Assembly: GCF_001186125.1 (NCBI RefSeq)
Contig: NW_014040512.1
Span: forward strand, 15,979 to 59,685
Direction of reading: 5' to 3'
Length of the DNA stretch: 43,707 nucleotides
Origin: Sphaeroforma arctica JP610
Taxonomy: Eukaryota > Opisthokonta > Ichthyosporea > Ichthyophonida
Shown here: piece after piece, positions 35,367 to 43,605 of the stretch
How the letters are laid out: every line of letters starts with the position of its first letter
Numbering within the stretch: the stretch's first letter is position 1
Translations under genes and position numbers: made by a program
Notes under the pieces: model-generated
The model's input: only the letters and a program-made list of their open reading frames with translations
Databases searched by the model: none
What the model was told of the DNA's origin: nothing

Positions 35367-36794
35367 ATGTATGTATATGTGTATATATATAATATATATA
35401 TATATATTATACATGCGCTATGTTGGCAACCGAGGAATGGAGCTAAGTGCAAAAACTATTCGGATTTAGCATTCGTGTGTTCTGTATATCGCTCGTTTCA
35501 TGCATCGCCTGCCGTGTGTTGTGCGCCGTACGCCATGGCCCTTCATACGTACCACCCCGCAAGTCGATGGTACCCCAACTCTCACATACTCGTTTTTCTC
35601 TGGTAGTCTTGGTCTACTGACTAGTCAATCTCATATCCGAATTTGGAAGTTATCCATGATGTATGCAGTTATTTAATAATGAAGACGAATCTTGATACCT
35701 GTGCTCGGCACAAGGCAAAGTGTTGTCCGTGCAGATTTTATCGCATTGACTTCTAATTACATTTATTACTCATCCGGGTGCCAAATCTACTCGCAGGTAC
35801 TCCCGCTTCCAGGATGTAGTAGCTGCATGCTCAGTAACGCGCGATCCAGTCTCCATCTCCAGCGATAGCGAACTCGAAAACGAATACGCACTCGCAGGAA
35901 ATGCACCCAACAATTTTACTAAGCACGGTGTAGATACAGACGTACATGAACACCCGAATACACCCAAGCAGCACAGCACACACGCATCCCGAAGGAACAG
36001 TCAGACTAAGTCACAGGGACGAAGCGGTGGGAGCCGTAATAGTACTGACCGCAAACGCAGTGGGGGACAACCACTGGTCAGAAGGAGGTCAACCCGTGAG
36101 CATTCAGACACAAACTACGGAGAGGAGCATGATCTGACAGGTATGGGATCGCAGTGACTGTTGATGGAGGGAGGTTGCGTTCAGAAGTTAATTGGTCAAT
36201 ATTTTGGGGATGTTCGTATATATGAATATGTGAGTCTGTATCCTTCGCCGGACTCTTAAATGCCCCGACTGTTCATCTACATTTTCAAAAAAAAAACCCC
36301 CCTATCATCATCTACACAATATTGTTGTGTCCTTGTATTTATGTATGTATGCATGTATTATATATATTTGTGTGTGTGTGTTTGTATTTGTATTTGTATT
36401 TGTATATGTATATATGTATTTATATTTCAGTGTAAATAGGTCTAAGTATATATATATATATGTTTGTGTGCACATGTGTGTGCGTGTGTGTGTGTGCGTG
36501 CTTTTATGTGTATGTGTCTGTGTTTCATGTGCACCCGCATATTTATGTGTTTATTGATAAACGATTACATATACGCGTCAAGGTCAATTACGACAACTCA
36601 GTGTGAAATTTATGCCATCCTAAAGCAAGCGAATATTTCTTAATGTCGCTTTCATTTGCGCAGGTTCTGAAGAGGACTCCGGAGACTCGTATAGCCCAAC
36701 ACAAAGCGGCAGACGACGAAGTAAACTCACTCCTGCACGTAGACGATCGAGATCGCGAGATGACAGTCCTGACTACCACCCAAATGCTCACTAG
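6966..36794 (+). CDS. SCC2: SCC2/NIPBL/Nipped-B cohesin loader with PHD finger, 37 exons, 2,276 aa
   Basis: With MAU2/SCC4 this HEAT-repeat protein loads cohesin onto chromatin and stimulates its ATPase. Exons: 6966-8190, 9000-9149, 9431-9575, 10400-10517, 11405-11500, 12361-12457, 12989-13064, 13804-13891, 14392-14499, 14817-14917, 16154-16277, 16806-16909, 17306-17441, 18021-18164, 18474-18613, 19390-19597, 20278-20378, 20980-21170, 22204-22341, 22641-22732, 22896-23086, 23729-23933, 24638-24749, 25466-25614, 26556-26649, 27229-27470, 28536-28623, 29146-29316, 30238-30295, 31023-31158, 31474-31644, 32086-32258, 32925-33184, 33846-34270, 34658-34956, 35797-36140, 36664-36794. All phases close, total 6,831 nt, stop TAG. 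Alignment with NIPBL (known from memory) runs nearly throughout; landmarks are NIPEWPAAD and [13 protein letters not shown]. The start is the first ATG after an in-frame TAA at 6951. The donors of exons 26 (GTTAAG) and 34 (GTGGGG) are weak, so those ends are least certain. No AATAAA lies close after the stop. Confidence 0.93.
9932..10008 (+). pseudogene. ghost copy of SCC2 exon 4 in intron 3
   Basis: Over 51 ungapped bases from TACAATCG this stretch matches exon 4 at about 82% (9 mismatches by eye). It also keeps the frame: [20 protein letters not shown] against [20 protein letters not shown] in exon 4. An AG at 9933-9934 would even supply the right phase. No donor survives at the equivalent end. 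A weaker further similarity (CAGGCTACCAACCGCTTTAC, about 10133) may be another remnant. Confidence 0.75.
11699..11748. repeat. 25-bp tandem duplicate in intron 5
   Basis: Two adjacent 25-bp units begin TGTGGCAAGTATTTTTG and TGTGGCAAATGTTTTTG. They follow a looser array of TGGCTTTGT/TGGTTTGAG-like units between about 11515 and 11690. These are small diverged tandem duplications. Confidence 0.6.
11981..12109 (+). other. possible cassette exon (43 codons, phase 0/0) in intron 5
   Basis: The segment is open for 129 nt, preceded by TTTGTAG and followed by a strong donor (GAG then GTATGT). Exon 5 ends in phase 0 and exon 6 starts in phase 0, so inclusion would add 43 residues without a frameshift. 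The peptide contains [18 protein letters not shown] joins the flanking sequences directly at this point (SPNMPKQVYIED), so I left it out of the main model. It may be an alternative exon, a ghost of an exon-8-like sequence, or chance. Confidence 0.3.
13205..13332. repeat. AT/TG microsatellite in intron 7
   Basis: (AT)n runs flank ATGT tetranucleotide repeats and a terminal (TG)n block. No coding content. Confidence 0.9.
13680..13772. repeat. direct repeat, 78-bp period, in intron 7
   Basis: CTTCTGATTGGTTGG occurs exactly at 13680-13694 and 13758-13772 in similar flanking sequence (GGAATAGTCC versus GGTATACCTC), suggesting a diverged tandem duplication of about 78 bp. Confidence 0.5.
13947..13992. 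repeat. 23-bp perfect tandem duplicate in intron 8
   Basis: CAATTCAAAGTTGTGTGTAT plus GTA/GTT is present twice, head to tail, differing only in the last base. It is a recent short duplication. Confidence 0.85.
14596..14636 (+). pseudogene. ghost copy of the 3' part of SCC2 exon 9 in intron 9
   Basis: CGACCTCTCGAGCTTCAGGG matches CGACCTCGCCGAGCTGCAGG of exon 9 after a one-base deletion, and the similarity continues through the next 20 bases (TATCTCGG against CATCAGTC). The deletion breaks the frame. Overall identity is about 75% by eye over 40 bases. Confidence 0.55.
15690..16075 (+). pseudogene. three ghost copies of SCC2 exon 11 in intron 10
   Basis: Three stretches upstream of exon 11 resemble its 5' part. 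The nearest (about 16015-16065) keeps the frame: [15 protein letters not shown] against [15 protein letters not shown], with CACAGCACAC and CCATGTT identical. The middle one (about 15930-15975) reads [16 protein letters not shown], and the farthest (about 15700-15745) reads [13 protein letters not shown]. Similarity falls with distance. All three lie in the longest intron of the gene (1,236 nt). The nearest copy is convincing; the other two are weaker. Confidence 0.6.
16801..16808 (+). promoter_or_regulatory. NAGNAG tandem acceptor at SCC2 exon 12
   Basis: TGCAGCAG gives two acceptors three bases apart (16805 and 16808). Both keep the frame and differ only by one Gln at residue 777. Such sites often yield both isoforms. 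Confidence 0.6.
18296..18322. repeat. (AT)n microsatellite in intron 14
   Basis: A short uninterrupted AT run lies about 150 bp upstream of the PHD exon. Confidence 0.85.
18474..19597 (+). other. SCC2: SCC2 exons 15-16: PHD finger (residues about 917-959) and following helix
   Basis: Exon 15 (18474-18613) and exon 16 (19390-19597) join in phase to give a complete C4HC3 zinc finger: Cys917, Cys919, Cys931, Cys935, His940, Cys943, Cys956 and Cys959, with Trp938 just before His940 as usual in PHD domains. The intron cuts the finger between the sixth and seventh ligands. Exon 16 then returns to NIPBL-like sequence: FYHAQWVV corresponds to FYIAQWF. The finger thus sits in the NIPBL linker after the LRKD region. 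PHD fingers commonly read the H3 tail. Land-plant SCC2 has a PHD finger, but animal NIPBL and yeast Scc2 do not. The specific ligand is unknown. Confidence 0.85.
20923..20943. repeat. (AT)n microsatellite in intron 17
   Basis: A short AT run of 20 bp lies about 35 bp upstream of the exon 18 acceptor. Confidence 0.8.
21171..22203. other. SCC2 intron 18 (1,033 nt), nothing recognised
   Basis: This is one of the three introns longer than 1 kb. Apart from short ATGT repeats near 21260 it contains no sequence that I can relate to an exon, RNA gene or mobile element. Confidence 0.6.
24046..24150 (+). pseudogene. ghost copy 1 of SCC2 exon 22 including its donor site
   Basis: Similarity to the 3' end of exon 22 is about 76% over some 85 bases. 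It preserves the frame ([19 protein letters not shown] against [19 protein letters not shown]). It continues across the splice donor (GTATGT has become GTTTGT) into the intron (TTCAAGTTC against TTCAAGCTC). Inclusion of intron sequence shows that it arose by genomic tandem duplication and not by retrotransposition. Confidence 0.8.
24222..24285 (+). pseudogene. ghost copy 2 of SCC2 exon 22, internally collapsed
   Basis: CCTGATATACTTTACTGTCT-GAAGGAGC corresponds to CCTGATACACTGTTTAAAGGAGC of exon 22. The middle of the exon is missing, and the copy resumes at TGTATGTTCA, which matches the exon 22 donor region. It lies about 190 bp after ghost copy 1. Confidence 0.55.
25311..25375 (+). pseudogene. 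ghost copy of the 5' part of SCC2 exon 24 in intron 23
   Basis: GAACAGAGC and the following bases match the exon 24 acceptor and 5' end at about 80% over 54 bases. The acceptor AG is kept, and the frame reads [15 protein letters not shown] against [15 protein letters not shown]. It lies about 150 bp upstream of the real exon. Downstream the similarity fades and the frame meets a stop. Confidence 0.75.
26213..26375. repeat. AT-rich microsatellite in intron 24
   Basis: Long (AT)n blocks with TATG interruptions. Just upstream (about 26047-26109) an open stretch reads [24 protein letters not shown]-like in character, but it cannot be placed in phase between exons 24 and 25. Confidence 0.85.
26768..26828 (+). 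pseudogene. possible ghost of SCC2 exon 25 in intron 25
   Basis: GAAATATCCGAGTGTTAGGT and the bases up to ACTATACG resemble GAACTACACGAGCTTGGTAG and the bases up to TTCTACG in exon 25, at about 65%. It contains an in-frame TAG. This is the weakest of the ghost copies. Confidence 0.3.
27846..27878 (+). other. possible 33-nt microexon of SCC2 (phase 0/0) in intron 26
   Basis: TATGTCACAG precedes and GTAAGC follows an 11-codon open segment ([11 protein letters not shown]). Both splice signals are good, and the phases match the end of exon 26 and the start of exon 27. Inclusion would insert 11 residues into a loop between conserved helices. NIPBL alignment does not decide for or against it. Confidence 0.4.
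27924..28001. repeat. about 22-bp tandem repeat, 3-4 units, in intron 26
   Basis: Units of the form ACGGTGCCATTAACCATGTT are repeated head to tail, the later ones changed to CGGTGTCATGAATCATGTT. Divergence increases to the right. Confidence 0.85.
28191..28201. repeat. poly(G) run
   Basis: Eleven consecutive G on the plus strand in intron 26. Similar G runs occur at 5965 and near 29497, 30211 and 34425. Confidence 0.9.
29425..29517 (+). pseudogene. ghost copy of SCC2 exon 28 in intron 28
   Basis: GGGTGGTATGGACGCACGC and TGCAGAATCTAGAGCTG match GGGTGATCTGGATGCACGC and TGCAGAATCTCAAGCTG of exon 28, with a one-base deletion between them that breaks the frame. Identity is about 75% by eye over 60 bases. 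It lies just over 100 bp after the real exon. Confidence 0.65.
29597..29633. repeat. (AT)n(TG)n microsatellite in intron 28
   Basis: An AT run followed by a pure GT run of about 26 bp. Confidence 0.9.
31308..31373 (+). pseudogene. ghost copy of the 3' part of SCC2 exon 30 in intron 30
   Basis: The frame reads [16 protein letters not shown] against [16 protein letters not shown] at the end of exon 30: 10 of 16 residues identical, with nucleotide identity about 73%. An in-frame TGA lies just upstream of the matching part. It sits about 200 bp after the real exon. Confidence 0.75.
32727..32850 (+). pseudogene. ghost copy of SCC2 exon 33 in intron 32
   Basis: The copy starts with the same acceptor context (CTCAGCCA) as exon 33 and follows it for over 110 bases. 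In its second part [17 protein letters not shown] corresponds to [17 protein letters not shown] of exon 33, about 79% at DNA level. An in-frame TAA and small insertions in the middle would prevent normal use. It lies about 200 bp upstream of the real exon. Confidence 0.8.
33494..33568. repeat. long pure (AT)n microsatellite in intron 33
   Basis: An uninterrupted AT run of about 75 bp, preceded by ATGT interruptions. A likely site of length error in assembly. Confidence 0.95.
34073..34138 (+). repeat. (GCGGAT)11 coding repeat giving (Ala-Asp)11
   Basis: Eleven perfect hexanucleotide units inside SCC2 exon 34 encode 22 residues of alternating Ala and Asp. The units show no synonymous variation, which points to recent slippage and probable length polymorphism. 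Confidence 0.95.
35174..35410. repeat. compound GT/AT microsatellite with an ambiguous base
   Basis: GT, GTATAT and long AT tracts fill this part of intron 35. Position 35324 is N, the only ambiguous base in the window, so the sequence and length here are uncertain. Confidence 0.95.
36340..36512. repeat. TATT/TGTATT/TG microsatellites in intron 36
   Basis: Short tracts of TTTGTA, TATA and TG repeats, preceded at about 36286-36302 by A10C7-like homopolymers. Confidence 0.85.
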
Positions 36795-39390
36795 CCATAT
36801 AGCCTCGTATGTGCAATTGAAAGGACGCGCATTGTATTTTCTCGTATTGATGCTAAGAATATATCATTAGTCCGGATTTAGATCAATCTGGGACGGCAGA
36901 GATACCGGATTGGGGATGTAGTGGTGAATCATATTAGCGCGCTGTGGTTATCTTAAGTCGCTATCCTTCCGTAAGCATCCCGTTTGCAATGGCCACTTTC
37001 CATGCCGATGTATATCATTTCAAAGTGTCCGCAATTGAATTCAAACCGTCTCAAAAATTGTTCAGTAACTGACGTTACTGAGTGTGTGACAACACCCACG
37101 CGAACTATGAGCGAGGAATCCGGCTTGTTGCTGTTCGTATAGTATTCGCAATCAAATATTATGGGCCCCGCATGGCAAGCCCTCAATATGGGTTCTAAGG
37201 CACCTGTTCACTCGCAAGAGCTTTACTATTACTTACATACAAGTTATTGATTTCAGAGGCCAGCCACTTACAATGGTGGCATTGTAGACTCGATGGATCT
37301 CTGGTTGAGCGAGAGATGCCCGCTCACCTTTGCTTGACACTTCAACATGCCACTCCGTTTGATCAGTACATAGAAGCGTGCTTCTGCTAAGTTGAATGTG
37401 TATACCTACATTGCAGGTAGCAGCACGTATCCTGAGAATTGCACAATGCAACAAATATGAACACGGCGCCACTTGATATCCACCGTCGCAACCAGAAATT
37501 TATCAGAATATTTGAGAGCTAATATTTCAGTTCTAGTCTATCAGTTCCGGACATGTACGGTTCGGCATTGAGTGAAGGCCTCATATTAAGTGTCAGTGTG
37601 GAATACATGCCAATATGTGCGTTTCGAATGGCCAACCACATTTTCACCTTTCCGACTTACTGCCATTGTGCTGCTGATTGGCATCATAAGCTTATAGACC
37701 GATTTGTAATCGCCAATAAAGCGCCGCTGCTCAAAATCGATCGTGACTCGCATACTCTGATTGTTCTTAGAGACTGCACAATTCGTTTTTAAATTGATAT
37801 GCTGTCTACTCTTCTGTTATTATAGTGTATTTGAGATAACACTTCAAGGAATTGACGTTTCGATTATTGTTACATTCATCCATCAACTGTGACTTTCTCG
37901 TGGCAATCTACATACCTTTTTACCGTTTTGCTCAAAGTTGTTTAGTGTTGCCGTTCCCCACAGAATACTTTGTGGACCATAACCAGGCGGGTGAGTAACA
38001 CAGGTTAGGAGAGACCTGGACTTGTTTCAATGGTTTACGAGAATAATTCTAATTTCGACCATCACTTCCTCGCAGGTTCCAGGAAATACTATTTTCACAG
38101 TCACCTTTCACTTATTTGCCTATATTTACATCTCGCTTAGCTCGGAAGTGCGAGCGCTCCGGTTGATGTAGATTGTTCAATGCACACTTCAGTTTCGACG
38201 ATTCCATTTTTTTACTAGTAGCGATGATTTATAAGCGCTAGGACTACGATCGGTTTCGCTGATAGGGACATATGCCAAGTTAGCTCAAAATCGTCAAAAT
38301 ACTACAAATCAGTTGCGTTGTGTAGTAATGCATCTTGTATGAATTGGAAATCTGTTTCGCCGGCGTAGAGTGCCCAGGATCTACATTGGATAATAAACAT
38401 TGATTTGTCCGATCATAATCGTTTCTCGATACGAACGTGCGAGAATACGTTATGTTACACTTAGAATCGGTCGAGAATGGTCACATGCATAAAGTGAGAT
38501 ACTGATATGACAAAGAAGCTACATTTTAACGCATGCCCCGTAGTCATCAAGATCACTTAGCCTATAATGCGCAAACACTTGCGGGAATGCTTTTGATTGG
38601 AAGGTAGTCATATATGTCGAATCAAATAGTGCGCAGTATCTGCGACGCCTTTGTGTTTAAGAGTTCCAACTCTTTTCTCGACTTCTTCCCAGCATTTTAT
38701 TGAGTAGATTAAGACTTGGGACATCGAATACAATGCTGCTATTGTAGCTACTATGTTCAAATTTGAGATCTGCCGGCCAATTATATAATCTTCAATCGCA
38801 CACGTTTTCTCTAAGCTGTAAACATACCAAAAACATTTTGTTTCTTGATATAAAAGCAGTGTTGTCAATATGGGGATACTGCGATAGACACTGAAATATA
38901 AAAACGAGAGATTTCTCTCCTCTTACAGGACCAATTTGTATTGGCAACACAACTGTATATTTAGCAGTTGATTGCACTAATGTTGTTGGATTATACAAAA
39001 TTATTACATGTCACTCCCATTGCCGCGATCTGGCTACTTCCAAATCCGTATATACCAATCCTCTAATACTCGAATTTTGCAAGGCGTGATAATTCCATGG
39101 GCTCGATGTGCATTTTTCTGATGTTTACAGCTGGTGTAGTATATCATTGTCCGCTCATAAGTAGCGGAATCTTCTTTCCTATCACGAATTGCCGCTTTGT
39201 AATTTCTCACGCTACAGGTTACGCCGTTCCTCATCCTACCCTCATTTTACCCTGAAGATTTTCTACCTCCGCCAAGCTCCAAGAATTTTTACTGGCAAGC
39301 GAACATGCTCACTGCCTGAACCGCGGGCAAATTCCTCGTTTTTCACACTACATGGTGATTTATTCAACCGATCTTTTATAAATTATTTAT
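36795..39390. other. intergenic region downstream of SCC2, no gene seen
   Basis: I found no exon chain, RNA gene or recognisable transposon here. An isolated splice-like 27-nt segment at 37964-37990 (CCACAG before, GTGAGT after) has no partners. An AATATA-type poly(A) signal for SCC2 could lie near 36857. Confidence 0.55.
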
Positions 39391-40760
39391 TTTCAGCGGG
39401 GGTAAGCTTAAATCGGGAAAGCTCAGCTACGTTCAGTCTGCGAGATATTTTACCACGAATACTCAAAAGTCATCAACCCCCGAATGTTACCTTCGGCACT
39501 ATACTACCGATAATCTACCAATCCCGGCAAGTTCAGTCGGCGCGATATTTTACCGCGAATACTCGAAGTCGTCAAGGCTCTAATATTGCCTTCCAACTTG
39601 AAAAGGTCGATGGGCACTATGCTATCGATGACCTATCGATTTGACTTACGAGGTACATACTTAGTTTTCAGAAGGGATAAACTTGAATACGTGAAGTTCA
39701 ACTATGTTTTGTCTGTTAGATATTTTACCGCGTTCACTCGAAAGTCGTCAAGGCCCACGTTGCCTGCCAGTTTGAAAACTTTGCGATCGATAATCTATCG
39801 ATCGATTGACGATTGATTTGCGAGATGATCTGAACGATATTTTGCCAGGAAATTCGTCAAGGCTCGAACGTTACCTTCAAGTTTCGAAAAATCGATCGAC
39901 TTTCACGATGAAGTTCAACTAAGTTCTGTTTACGCGATTAATTTACCGCGAATACTTGAAATCGACTAGGCCCAAAATTTACTTTCCAGCTTGGAAAGGT
40001 CAATCTGCACTTTGCTATCGATAATCTATTGATTTGACTTGCGAGGTATATACTCAGTTTCCAACAGACATAAACTTAAATCCGAGAAGTACAACTATGT
40101 TCTATGATATCTACACGATATTTTAACGCGGATACTTAAGGTAGTCATGACCCGGAAGTTACAATCCAGATTGGGAAGGTCGATCGGCGTTTGGCTATAC
40201 TCTATCGATTTTACTAGCGAGGTTAAGTACAGCTACGTTCTGTCTGCGCGATATTTTGCCGCGAATACTTGAAGTCGTCAAAGCCAGGAATTTACCTTCC
40301 ACTTAAAAACGTCGAACTGCATTTTGCTCTGCCTTTTGCTATCAATAATCTCTCGATTTGACTTACGATGCATATACTAAATTTCCAGCAAGGGTAGACT
40401 TAATTCCGAGAAGTAAAACGATGTTCCGATATTTTACCGCGAACACTCGAAGTCGTCGATGCCCTGAATTTTCCTTTCAGATTATAAACCTCGATCTCCA
40501 CTTTGCTCTCGATAGTATACCGATTTGACTTGGAAGGTATGTATCTAATTTTCAGCGTTGTGAACTTAAGTCCGAGAAGTTCAAATCCATTAAATCTGCG
40601 TGCTTTTTTACCGCGAACACTCGAAGTCGTCAGTGCTCAAAATTTATTTTCCAACTTGTTTGCTATCGATGGTCTATCGATTTGGCTGCGAGATATATGC
40701 ATAGTTTTCAGGGAGGGAAAACTGTATTTAAATGGCGAAATACCACGGCAAGCCGACCGT
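39390..40760. repeat. degenerate tandem satellite, unit about 178 bp
   Basis: A unit with the ordered blocks CTATCGATAATCTATCGATT, TTACGAGGTATATAC, TTTTCAG, AACTTAAATCCGAGAAGTTC, GATATTTTACCGCGAATACT, CGAAGTCGTCAAGGC and TACCTTCCAACTTGGAAAGG recurs about eight to nine times. The GATATTTTACC block starts near 39444, 39544, 39719, 39837, 39936, 40117, 40250, 40428 and 40600. Full spacings are 173-181 bp; shorter ones are deleted units. Copies differ by roughly 15-30%, so the array is old. The open frame across 39189-39644 is only the array being read through. Confidence 0.9.
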
Positions 40761-42160
40761 ATGTCTGAAGTAAAATAAGGTGGGTATTGCGGCCTTCTCG
40801 CCGTCCGAGTATTCATAAATACTAATTCGAGAATATATCTCATAATACAGTTGACGACGTATTCTAGATCAGACTACGGTTATTCATAGCGACCTATGTT
40901 ATCTTGGGACTGCGATCACCTTATAGGTAACTTGAAAAATATATAAGGGGAATAACATGTTCAGATGCTTGCCGATCTTACCTCGTAAAATAACTATAAT
41001 AGACTGCCTACACACTGGCGAGCGGTGCAGGAATATTGAATTTATCAGCAATTAATGTGATGAGGTAGAAATCAGCAAAAAAAAATACTTGAAGCTATTG
41101 TTAGCTTATGACAAGTTCTAGGCGACACTTCCGATGATGCATACGCTTATGTGGCCGGGGAGAAATACAAGCCGAAACTACAATATTTTCTATCTGGCAT
41201 GATGCACGAATACACAATCAAGTACAGAAGAAATGATAAACCGATAATATTTGTCTTTTTATACATTAGATATAAAGTTATCAGAAACTATGATTCGGCA
41301 AGTTGTTAATTTTGCAATAAAGAAATAGCTCGAACATAAATATTTTTAAAATCAATCCGGAATATTGTTGAATCATCACACCGTCAAATGTGATCTTCAG
41401 GTTTGCACTACTTACCGCGACATCGAATAAATTCGGGAACACTTACAATGCCTTGAAATCAATACATTCGCTGTGAAAACTGAGAAAGGCTGTACATATG
41501 ATATTTGGCCGTCACACAAGTTGAGTTTCGACTTGGCACATTTGTTTCGTATTAAAATTGTAAACACGATTGACGAGAGTGTGTGTGCGGTATTTAGTAG
41601 AGCAATCTTTTTTTTCTGTAACCGAATTTTTCAAATTTCGATGATGTCTATAATGTAAAAACTTACACGATCATAATCATAGACATGCTCGGTTGGTAAC
41701 ATTCAATTCTATTTCATGGAGGCGATATTGATAAAAAAGGGTTGATAATTGTTAGCGGGTGATTGTAATTATGCAAAGAGGCATACTCCAAGGGGGCGAT
41801 CAGTCGTATCGATACTATATATGTTTTAAAATATGAGATGCCTTGTCGTATTGAACACTTCGATACTTGGAATTGAGAAGGAAAGAAATTAAAAATGAAT
41901 ATTAACCATGTATATTGAATTCACAAAAACCAAGAGATTCAAAATAGGAGAGCCTCACTCATCAAATTTCTGGCGGCCAGATGCTCCGAAAAGTGTGAAC
42001 TCGAAATATGATAAATCACAGTCTTGTGTATACGCTTGCACACATATACTATAGTATTCCAGTACACGCACCATATGTGTGCGAGCCCTAGGTCACGAAT
42101 GTTATCCCTGGCGACTGGTATAGATACAATACTTAGATCAGCAATTTATATCTGAATTAA
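40761..42160. other. AT-rich region without recognised features
   Basis: No exon-like segment, repeat family or RNA gene could be supported in these 1.4 kb. It is poorer in microsatellites than the rest of the window. Confidence 0.5.
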
Positions 42161-42166
42161 TCAAAT

Positions 42167-42904
42167 TTGGGGTATAGAACTATGGTGAGGGTGACTGATT
42201 TGAAAAGACGCTCCCCTATTTTGTCACCGCCGATAGAGCACTGTACACAACGAGTCGAAATAATGAGCAGCGTGAGTGGTGATGGTGGCAGAGAGAATTC
42301 TGCTTCGCACAAAAAGAGTAAGCCAGCCGTCACAGTAGGCGTGGCGGGTACTGAAACTAAAATACATATGCATTTCGTTCATCAGTAAGCAACGACAAGT
42401 ACAGTTCTGCAAATTAGTCTATCATATGTGCTTTCAGCTTTGCGGTACTAGATGATAGCAAGTTATCAGTTGATTTGCCCCATGAAGCGATCGAGGGAGA
42501 GAGATTCTGCACCAAATGGGCTGATTGTATGTGAAGACAATCAGCAATCGAGCAGGTCTAGATGTGTCCAGCTGTGACGCCACAACGGAAGGAGACAGCT
42601 CGAGATCGAACTGACTTAGAAGTTGCAGACAGGGGCACAAAAAGCAGAAAATGAAACAAATGGAGCCAGGTAAAACGAGCAAGCGGAGATCAATAGTCGT
42701 CAGTAGATTGCTATTGAAGAGCAAATAGTAGAAGCACAACTCACGAGTGAGACTATAGCATCAGTTCCCCGAGACATGAGCGGCATGAACTTTGCGCAGT
42801 AAGCTCCGAGGGTGCTAGAGGTATTATCGGCTTGCCTCTTTTCCAAAGGGAATGAACTGATCGATGCGCGACAGAGTCCTGTATTGAATAAATTGGTTTT
42901 CTGA
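42167..42904 (+). pseudogene. decayed coding-like region, family unknown
   Basis: Several adjacent open stretches look protein-like. From 42167 a frame encodes a basic Ser/Lys segment (GRENSASHKKSKPAVTVG) to a possible donor at 42385. From 42438, after CTTTCAG, another reads FAVLDDSKLSVDLPHEAIEG. From 42578 to 42904 a third reads Gln/Glu-rich, coiled-coil-like sequence (IAIEEQIVEAQLTSETIASV) interrupted by TAG at 42617, TAA at 42671, TAG at 42704 and TAA at 42800, ending at TGA 42902. The stops and frame changes indicate a relic, perhaps of a mobile element gag-like gene. Part of the minus strand is also open, so the strand is not certain. Confidence 0.35.
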
Positions 42905-43299
42905 TCCAGCTGAGGAGTTCTTGATCTGTTGATGGGCCACTTCTGTGCTGTCTTTTAACGAACATGAGGCTCAAATCGTGATAGTATGTCAACAAATATA
43001 CACTTATATACTGACTAAATATTTAACACAATTTGGCAGCAGCGTAAAAAAAAATCGAGGAAAGTGAAATGATGATCATATGAGAACATAATATTGTGTC
43101 CACGCTCACACACAAACTCAAAGAGCTGGATTCGTACACGACCTGTCACCTACCAAAAGCTTTTGTATACATAGGTAATATCAAGTTATAATTACATACG
43201 CTTTCAGCTACAAATATATAGTTTAAAACTATTCTCCTTACACAACCTCGCATATCAAAAAGTCGTCTACTTAAATTTGTGTAAATAGCATGAAAATAA

Positions 43300-43340
43300 A
43301 CGAGCCTATAAGAGCAATAAACAAGCCTATAAGAGCAGTA
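43300..43340. repeat. short tandem duplicate GCCTATAAGAGCA
   Basis: AGCCTATAAGAGCA occurs twice with a spacing of 21 bp, separated by ATAAACA. Confidence 0.7.
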
Positions 43341-43436
43341 GTACTGAATAGGTATGTGTCGACACATATGAAGCTCAGACTAATCGTTTTGCACACGAGC
43401 TGTAAAGCATATATCAATTAATTTGCACACGGCCTG

Positions 43437-43605
43437 GCATACTCGATTGGCGTATGCACATCCATATAAAACATAAACCGTGAAACTCACATAGAACTTA
43501 GCATACCCAATTGGAATATATACAAACATCAATTATAAAGTTTTACACACACACAATTTACCATAATCGACTGGCGTATGTCCACATATATAAAATGTTG
43601 TTAGT
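43437..43605. repeat. minisatellite with about 60-bp units at the right edge
   Basis: Three units start GCATACTCGATTGGCGTATG (43437), GCATACCCAATTGGAATATA (43501) and CCATAATCGACTGGCGTATG (43561). Each continues through a CATATAAA-like and an ACACA-rich part. A weaker earlier unit may begin near 43380. Confidence 0.65.

Larger units (their letters stand above)
33846..36794 (+). other. SCC2: SCC2 exons 34-37: acidic/RS-type C-terminal region (residues 1878-2276)
   Basis: Exon 34 is acidic and His/Asn-rich and includes an 11-fold Ala-Asp repeat. Exon 35 returns to conserved sequence ([20 protein letters not shown]), matching the last folded NIPBL helices. Exon 36 starts [12 protein letters not shown] (NIPBL QYLDFKLLMEH) and then becomes acidic and basic low complexity ([22 protein letters not shown]). 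Exon 37 ends with [10 protein letters not shown] and two Arg-rich clusters (RRRSK, RRRSRSR) before TAG at 36792. A charged, Ser/Arg-rich tail is common in NIPBL proteins and may be phosphorylated. Exon 34 has two in-frame acceptors (33845 and 33863). Confidence 0.82.

Noticed and set aside
37964-37990. 27-nt segment with CCACAG before and GTGAGT after, downstream of SCC2
   Set aside because: It is isolated, with no neighbouring exons in any phase. SCC2 already ends at 36794.
38608-38998. Minus-strand open frames of 68-86 codons resembling a transposon polymerase remnant
   Set aside because: No catalytic motif or terminal repeat could be found, and the resemblance was only one of general composition.
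39189-39644. 151-codon open frame in the right-hand region
   Set aside because: Most of it is the 178-bp satellite read through. The peptide repeats the array units and has no family features.
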